Part shown: positions 59,978 to 64,000 of the stretch, one piece after another
Layout of the letters: the number at the start of each line of letters is the position of its first letter
How positions within the stretch are numbered: the first letter of the stretch is position 1
Origin: JBMOKU01 sp049324315
Lineage (GTDB): Bacteria > Bacillota > Clostridia > Peptostreptococcales > Thermotaleaceae
Reading direction: 5' to 3'
DNA: 64,000 bases
Assembly (NCBI GenBank): GCA_049324315.1
Contig: JBMOKU010000003.1
Span: 68,248-132,247 of the forward strand
Made by a program: the position numbers and the translations under genes
The notes under the pieces: model-generated
The model's database searches: none
The model's input: only the letters and a program-made list of their open reading frames with translations
Told to the model about the DNA's origin: nothing

Positions 59978-61948
59978 CTAAGGTTTTCTTTTTTCAGGCC
60001 GATTTTCATTTCCTCCAAATCCAGGATTATTTGCTCCCCCCGGATTAGAGCTTCTACTGGTTGTTACTCCTGTTTCAGACAGCCATGTTACGGAATTTGA
60101 GATCGTAAACTCTACTATCTTTGTACCACCCTTATATTCTCCATCGGTATAAAGGCCATCTGTTCCGCTTCCTGTTGAAGTTCCTCCTGCGTAAAGTGTA
60201 TAGGTTGTGTCCTTTTTAAGTTCAGATGAGCTAATAACCACAGATTGATAATTCTTTTTAGGTGCGAAGGTTACTACCGTATTCCCTTCATTGTCTTTCA
60301 GATGAACGACAGTACCTGCCTGTTGTGTCTGTGAATAATTCATAATGATAGAATACTGTGCTGATTGCTCTGATGGTGCTTGAGCCATACCTGCACTCCC
60401 AGCTGCAACAAGGAAGCCACCACTCAGTTCAAAGGTTCCATCATAATCCAGCGCACCATTGCCGTTGGTCGTTGGGCCACTTACAATCACGGTACCACCG
60501 GCCATATAAATTGATCCGTTTGCATCCAGTGCATCACCGGTAGAATCGACTGCTATATATCCACCATTTATCATAAGCTTGTTGTTTTCAGAAGAACTGA
60601 AATGATTTTCCCCAGGACGCCCATCTACGGACGATCCGTCATTACCTCCGGCAATATTGATACCATCATCACTAGAAGTAACGTGAATGTCACCGTCTGA
60701 AACCGTTACAACAGCACTCTCTATTCCTTCATAGCTTTTTACAATATTCATTTTTCCGCCTTTTACTAGTATAGATGAATCTGCATGAACTCCATCGTCA
60801 CCGGAAGTAATAGAAATGTCTCCACCTGCTATGGTAATACTGTTGTTACTGTGTATGGCATCATCAGCGGAATCAATGTTGAATGTCCCTCCACTGATGG
60901 TAATATCTACTGAAGCTTTTATTCCTTTTGCACTTTCGGATTCCTCTTCAACGGTATTTGTAACAGTACTGCTGCCCTTGTTTCCCCATGGACCTTGTCT
61001 GTCATCACGAATTTTATTACTGCCGTTTACACTGCCGCCGCCAGAAGAAATGGTAAATTCTCCTCCTGTCGTAAGTACGGATGTTGCTGCTTGTATTCCG
61101 TCTGTTCCTGATTTTATATCAAAAGTTCCTCCCTCAAGGACTATAAATCCTTTTGAAGTATCGGTATCATTGGTGGACTTGATTCCATCTCCACCAGCTT
61201 CAATAATTATATTTCCTTCTTTAACTGCTACTAAATCTCGTCCCAGCAATCCATCATCAACTGAATAGATCTGGATATTTCCTCCGGTAATTTTTAAATC
61301 GTCTTTGCTTGTTACCCCATTATTATAATTACCACGAACAGTCAATTTACCAGTTCCGTTTATCGTAAGACTGTCTTTGCTAAAGATTGCTGCATTAGGC
61401 TCATCGGTGGAAGAGTCAGAAAAAACATATTTTTCTCCATCAGAAATCAAATTCTCAGTCCCATCTTGCAAAGTGATAATGGTTTTTCCTGCATTCTCTA
61501 CGTAAATCGGTGCATTATCCGTACAATTTATTTCCACTCCATTTAAAACCAGTCTAACGTTCCCTTTATTTTGAACATCAACAACGATTTGACCATTATC
61601 CAATTTACCGCTAATTACATATACGCCTGCCTCTGTTATAGTAATTTTACCGGCCTTCGCTGCTGCCCCTGAACCTTTTACGTTTGCGTTCGTTTCCTTT
61701 AATTCAATATAATTTGCATTTTCATTTTTCCAGTCACTGTAATAATCATCCTTGTCATAGGTAACAAGCTCACTTATAACGGTACTGATATCTTTATCGC
61801 CAATCGTATTTAGGTTTGATTGCTCCGCTACTTCTATTTGAGAATCTATCTTTGTCTGTGATTCATCATTGTTGCTGCTGCAGGAAACTAGAAAAGTGAT
61901 ACACAAAAGCACTGCCAATAATTTAATGTATTTGTTTTTCTTGTTCAT
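59978..61948 (-). CDS. DUF4353-type carbohydrate-binding-like lipoprotein
   Basis: 656 residues. Lipoprotein signal with LVSC (Cys23). From about 95 to 500 the sequence is a repetitive right-handed beta-helix type, with recurring ITISGGTFNIxSxDDGIHS-like turns (DDGLLGRD, GDGIKSTND, TDGIQAATS, DDAIHSNNS, DDGVHADSS, DDGINIAGG). These Asp-Gly turns could bind calcium or glycan. A C-terminal beta domain and a Gly/Asn/Pro tail follow. ATG at 61948 follows GGAGG by 6 nt. It sits on the outer face of the membrane; ligand unknown. It stands alone between terminators. Confidence 0.85.
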   Translation of the reverse strand: MNKKNKYIKLLAVLLCITFLVSCSSNNDESQTKIDSQIEVAEQSNLNTIGDKDISTVISELVTYDKDDYYSDWKNENANYIELKETNANVKGSGAAAKAGKITITEAGVYVISGKLDNGQIVVDVQNKGNVRLVLNGVEINCTDNAPIYVENAGKTIITLQDGTENLISDGEKYVFSDSSTDEPNAAIFSKDSLTINGTGKLTVRGNYNNGVTSKDDLKITGGNIQIYSVDDGLLGRDLVAVKEGNIIIEAGGDGIKSTNDTDTSKGFIVLEGGTFDIKSGTDGIQAATSVLTTGGEFTISSGGGSVNGSNKIRDDRQGPWGNKGSSTVTNTVEEESESAKGIKASVDITISGGTFNIDSADDAIHSNNSITIAGGDISITSGDDGVHADSSILVKGGKMNIVKSYEGIESAVVTVSDGDIHVTSSDDGINIAGGNDGSSVDGRPGENHFSSSENNKLMINGGYIAVDSTGDALDANGSIYMAGGTVIVSGPTTNGNGALDYDGTFELSGGFLVAAGSAGMAQAPSEQSAQYSIIMNYSQTQQAGTVVHLKDNEGNTVVTFAPKKNYQSVVISSSELKKDTTYTLYAGGTSTGSGTDGLYTDGEYKGGTKIVEFTISNSVTWLSETGVTTSRSSNPGGANNPGFGGNENRPEKRKP

Positions 61949-62149
61949 AATAAACCTCCTCAATCATTTTCTTCGTTAAACGCATTTCTTCCAAGGATGC
62001 TTCTTTGTCTCTTAAAACAAATTTGTTTTTTTACCTTCATGTATTCATTTTACATAGCAAAGCTTAAATAAACCTTAAATTAGAGGGCCACTTTATCAAT
62101 TTTCCCCTGGAAATAAGCGCGTCTTCCATTGAAAGTTTTGCACAGCAAA

Positions 62150-62188
62150 AAGGCACAGCATCCAGTTGTTTACTGGCTGTTGTGCCTT
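62150..62188 (-). terminator. Hairpin terminator in the 62 kb gap
   Basis: AAGGCACA...CCAGT/ACTGG...TGTGCCTT nested stem with T5 on the minus strand, about 190 bases past the radical SAM stop. The rest of the 61949-62380 gap shows no gene. Confidence 0.75.
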
Positions 62189-62380
62189 AATAATACTATG
62201 TGCATAATTTTTTCATTGCCTTAGAAGAACAGAAACTAATCTTAAATCTTTCTACTTTTTAGAGGCTATTTCCTTCACAATTTTATTAATAAGGTCTTGA
62301 ACCTCAAATCCTCCTCTTTCACTAATATTTCTATGGTAGCTATTGAAGACACGGTTTTAAAGAGTATTGAATTTTTCAGT

Positions 62381-63658
62381 TTACTTACTTTGCCAAGAAG
62401 CAAGCTTGTCATAATTCGGTGCCATTCTTCCATTGAAGAAATCACATGCCTTATAGTACTTTAAATCACTAGTCCATAAATTACAGTATTCCTTATCCTT
62501 TATAAGTCGGTTTAAAGTAGAAAACGGTTTTCCATAAAGGTCAAGCAAATTCCCCAAAAGCTCCGACGGATCCCTGAAGCATTCCCAGTCGCACTGCTTA
62601 CAAAAAGCTTTTTGATCTATTTTATTTAAATCCAGTTCCCACAATTTCCCGAAGTTTTCCTCTCCTCTATATCCACAGGGATAGGTATTGCCAGTTTTCG
62701 CATCCACAAAGAAGAAATCAATGCCGCCCCTGCAGGCATAGCTGTAGCTGTCATTACCCAAATACTGCTCGATCAGTGCATAGAGTGAAGTCCTAGGACT
62801 GAAAATCCTAATTTTTGATCTAAATTCAGGGATAGTGTCCATAAGTGCTTTGAATAGAAGGACTCGTTCTTGCTGAGAAAATTTTATAACCTCATCAATT
62901 GCTGTCGCTCCATAGACGGCACTTAATCCTTTCGCACTCTCACTGTCCACACTCATGGGGTAGCAAGTGTTTACAATTGTAAAACCAAGGTCTATGACAA
63001 ACGAATAAAACCTTTTAAAAGCTTCCCTGTATGTGTTATAGAATTCATCGGGGTTGAATTTCCGATGATCCCCTTGTGCATTCGAGACTCCACCAATATT
63101 TCTATTAATCCCCAGATTTACAGACGGGTATATACCATGCTGATGGAAGATGGGCAATGCCTTTTCAATCCCTTTAATGACGCCAGGAAGACCTCTCATA
63201 TCTTCATGCAAAGTCCCCTCTGCCGAATCAATACTGATCCATAAGTTGCGAATTTTTGTCTTCGCAAGGGTTTCAGCCATCTTGCCGATGCGTTTTTCAA
63301 AGCTGGCCTCGTCGGAGTTTATAAATAGGAAACCATTTGTACCGGTTCTAATGTACTCTATTCCCACCTGTCCTGCATGATTAATCAACGCAACCAGGTC
63401 ATCAAAAAATAAAAATGTTTCGCCGCCAGTAAAAGAAAGGGATTCCACTCCTTTTTCCGCAGCTGCATCGATCATTCTTTTCACATCATCCAATTTCAAC
63501 TTCGAACGTTCAAATTTTTCGGTCACCCGCATACCGCACTGAGGACATTTTGCATTACATTTATCAGTAAGCTGAATAATCAGCTGTCCGGGAATCCTTC
63601 CATGTAGAAACCGTAATACATTCCTTGCTTTCGTTAGTGGATTATGTTTTTTTACCAT
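62381..63658 (-). CDS. Radical SAM protein with C-terminal cysteine cluster
   Basis: 425 residues. Cluster motif CNAKCPQC (C34, C38, C41) in IIQLTDKCNAKCPQCGMRVT; SAM-binding LSFTGGETFLF; TNGFLF; later a SPASM-like segment YPCGYRGEENFGKLW and CKQCDWECFRDPSE for an auxiliary cluster. Such enzymes modify peptides or small molecules. No peptide precursor gene is evident beside it. ATG at 63658 is chosen with a weak AGAG site; an alternative GTG adds four residues. Confidence 0.85.
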   Translation of the reverse strand: MVKKHNPLTKARNVLRFLHGRIPGQLIIQLTDKCNAKCPQCGMRVTEKFERSKLKLDDVKRMIDAAAEKGVESLSFTGGETFLFFDDLVALINHAGQVGIEYIRTGTNGFLFINSDEASFEKRIGKMAETLAKTKIRNLWISIDSAEGTLHEDMRGLPGVIKGIEKALPIFHQHGIYPSVNLGINRNIGGVSNAQGDHRKFNPDEFYNTYREAFKRFYSFVIDLGFTIVNTCYPMSVDSESAKGLSAVYGATAIDEVIKFSQQERVLLFKALMDTIPEFRSKIRIFSPRTSLYALIEQYLGNDSYSYACRGGIDFFFVDAKTGNTYPCGYRGEENFGKLWELDLNKIDQKAFCKQCDWECFRDPSELLGNLLDLYGKPFSTLNRLIKDKEYCNLWTSDLKYYKACDFFNGRMAPNYDKLASWQSK

Positions 63659-63976
63659 TGATCTCAGCACTCTTTCTAATTATTTTTTATAAGTGTAAAA
63701 GCAACCCTCTAAAACCGAATTGACATTGGTGCATATTGCATCTCTATGATGTCTGCATAAAATATTTAATACGTCATATTTTTCTTGAAATGTAAAAGAG
63801 CCCGTCATGACGATAGAAAAACAGACAGGCTTAGAATTGTATTAAAAACCAACACAATACTTTAATTTAGCTATTATAGATAACCAACCTGAATAATTTA
63901 AAAATAATAAATGTATTTCATTTTGATATTTCCTAAGACTAAAGATAAATCAAGATTAGAAAAAGGAGATATCAAA
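63659..63976. other. Intergenic stretch, no gene seen
   Basis: 318 bases between divergent genes. Only short imperfect dyads are visible. It must hold promoters for both sides, but none is clear enough to call. Confidence 0.5.
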
Positions 63977-64000
63977 ATGGGACGAAAATTACTAGAAATA
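63977..64000 (+). CDS. Partial gene, first eight codons
   Basis: ATG at 63977 follows AAAAGGAG by 8 nt and reads MGRKLLEI before the window ends. Too short to identify. Confidence 0.6.

Overview
The window reads as the chromosome of a low-GC, anaerobic, spore-forming member of the Clostridia. The evidence is AT-rich DNA with strong AGGAGG ribosome sites, a T-box before glnS, clostridial-type nif genes with nifI1-nifI2 between nifH and nifD, small sporulation-type proteins, and radical-SAM and ferredoxin-like enzymes. An Alkaliphilus-like relative is a guess from gene content only.

Layout. 1-6.3 kb: small accessory genes, including a proline-rich protein, an Lrp/LysE pair, a DUF3795 protein, a GNAT, a nucleotidyltransferase, a YdjM-like hydrolase and a broken merR. 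6.5-7.2 kb: tRNA-Thr(CGT) and a rhodanese lipoprotein. 7.4-16.1 kb: a substrate-binding/PAS histidine kinase, a response regulator fused to an MpsC-like domain, a purine permease behind an attenuator-like leader, and a three-subunit molybdenum hydroxylase. Together these look like a purine sensing, uptake and oxidation module. 16.2-19.5 kb: DUF3892, a Cys-rich protein, a GNAT and CvfB.

19.7-34.3 kb (all minus strand) is a nitrogen island. Reading with transcription it runs nifH, nifI1, nifI2, nifD, nifK, nifE, nifN, nifX-like, nifB, nifV; then amtB-glnK; then glnA and an ANTAR RNA-binding response regulator. The nifH, amtB and glnA leaders each show a TTGC-type promoter with a 17-bp spacer. 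Each also has a small stem closed by a six-base loop (A at position 1, G at position 4) whose loop and 3' arm are reused as the 5' arm of an intrinsic terminator. This is the architecture of ANTAR antitermination, so nitrogen fixation, ammonium uptake and assimilation are probably switched on together by terminator read-through.

34.5-38.1 kb: four small sporulation-like proteins, then glnS with its T-box. 38.2-44.2 kb: a heterodimeric ABC exporter, a broken rifampicin-phosphotransferase-like gene, and a PadR/EFR1 pair. 44.5-51.5 kb: rph (rifamycin phosphotransferase) divergent from a TetR gene, then an rph-like paralogue coupled to a second TetR with a clear operator. 52.8-59.7 kb: an unrecognised minus-strand operon built round two adjacent dynamin-like GTPases, with a coiled-coil protein, two small proteins and an HEMGH metallopeptidase. 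60-64 kb: a large DUF4353-type lipoprotein, a radical SAM enzyme and the first codons of a gene leaving the window.

Most promising for follow-up: (1) the ANTAR-leader regulon covering nif; (2) the tandem dynamin operon; (3) the leader RNA before the purine permease and the MpsC-fused regulator next to it.
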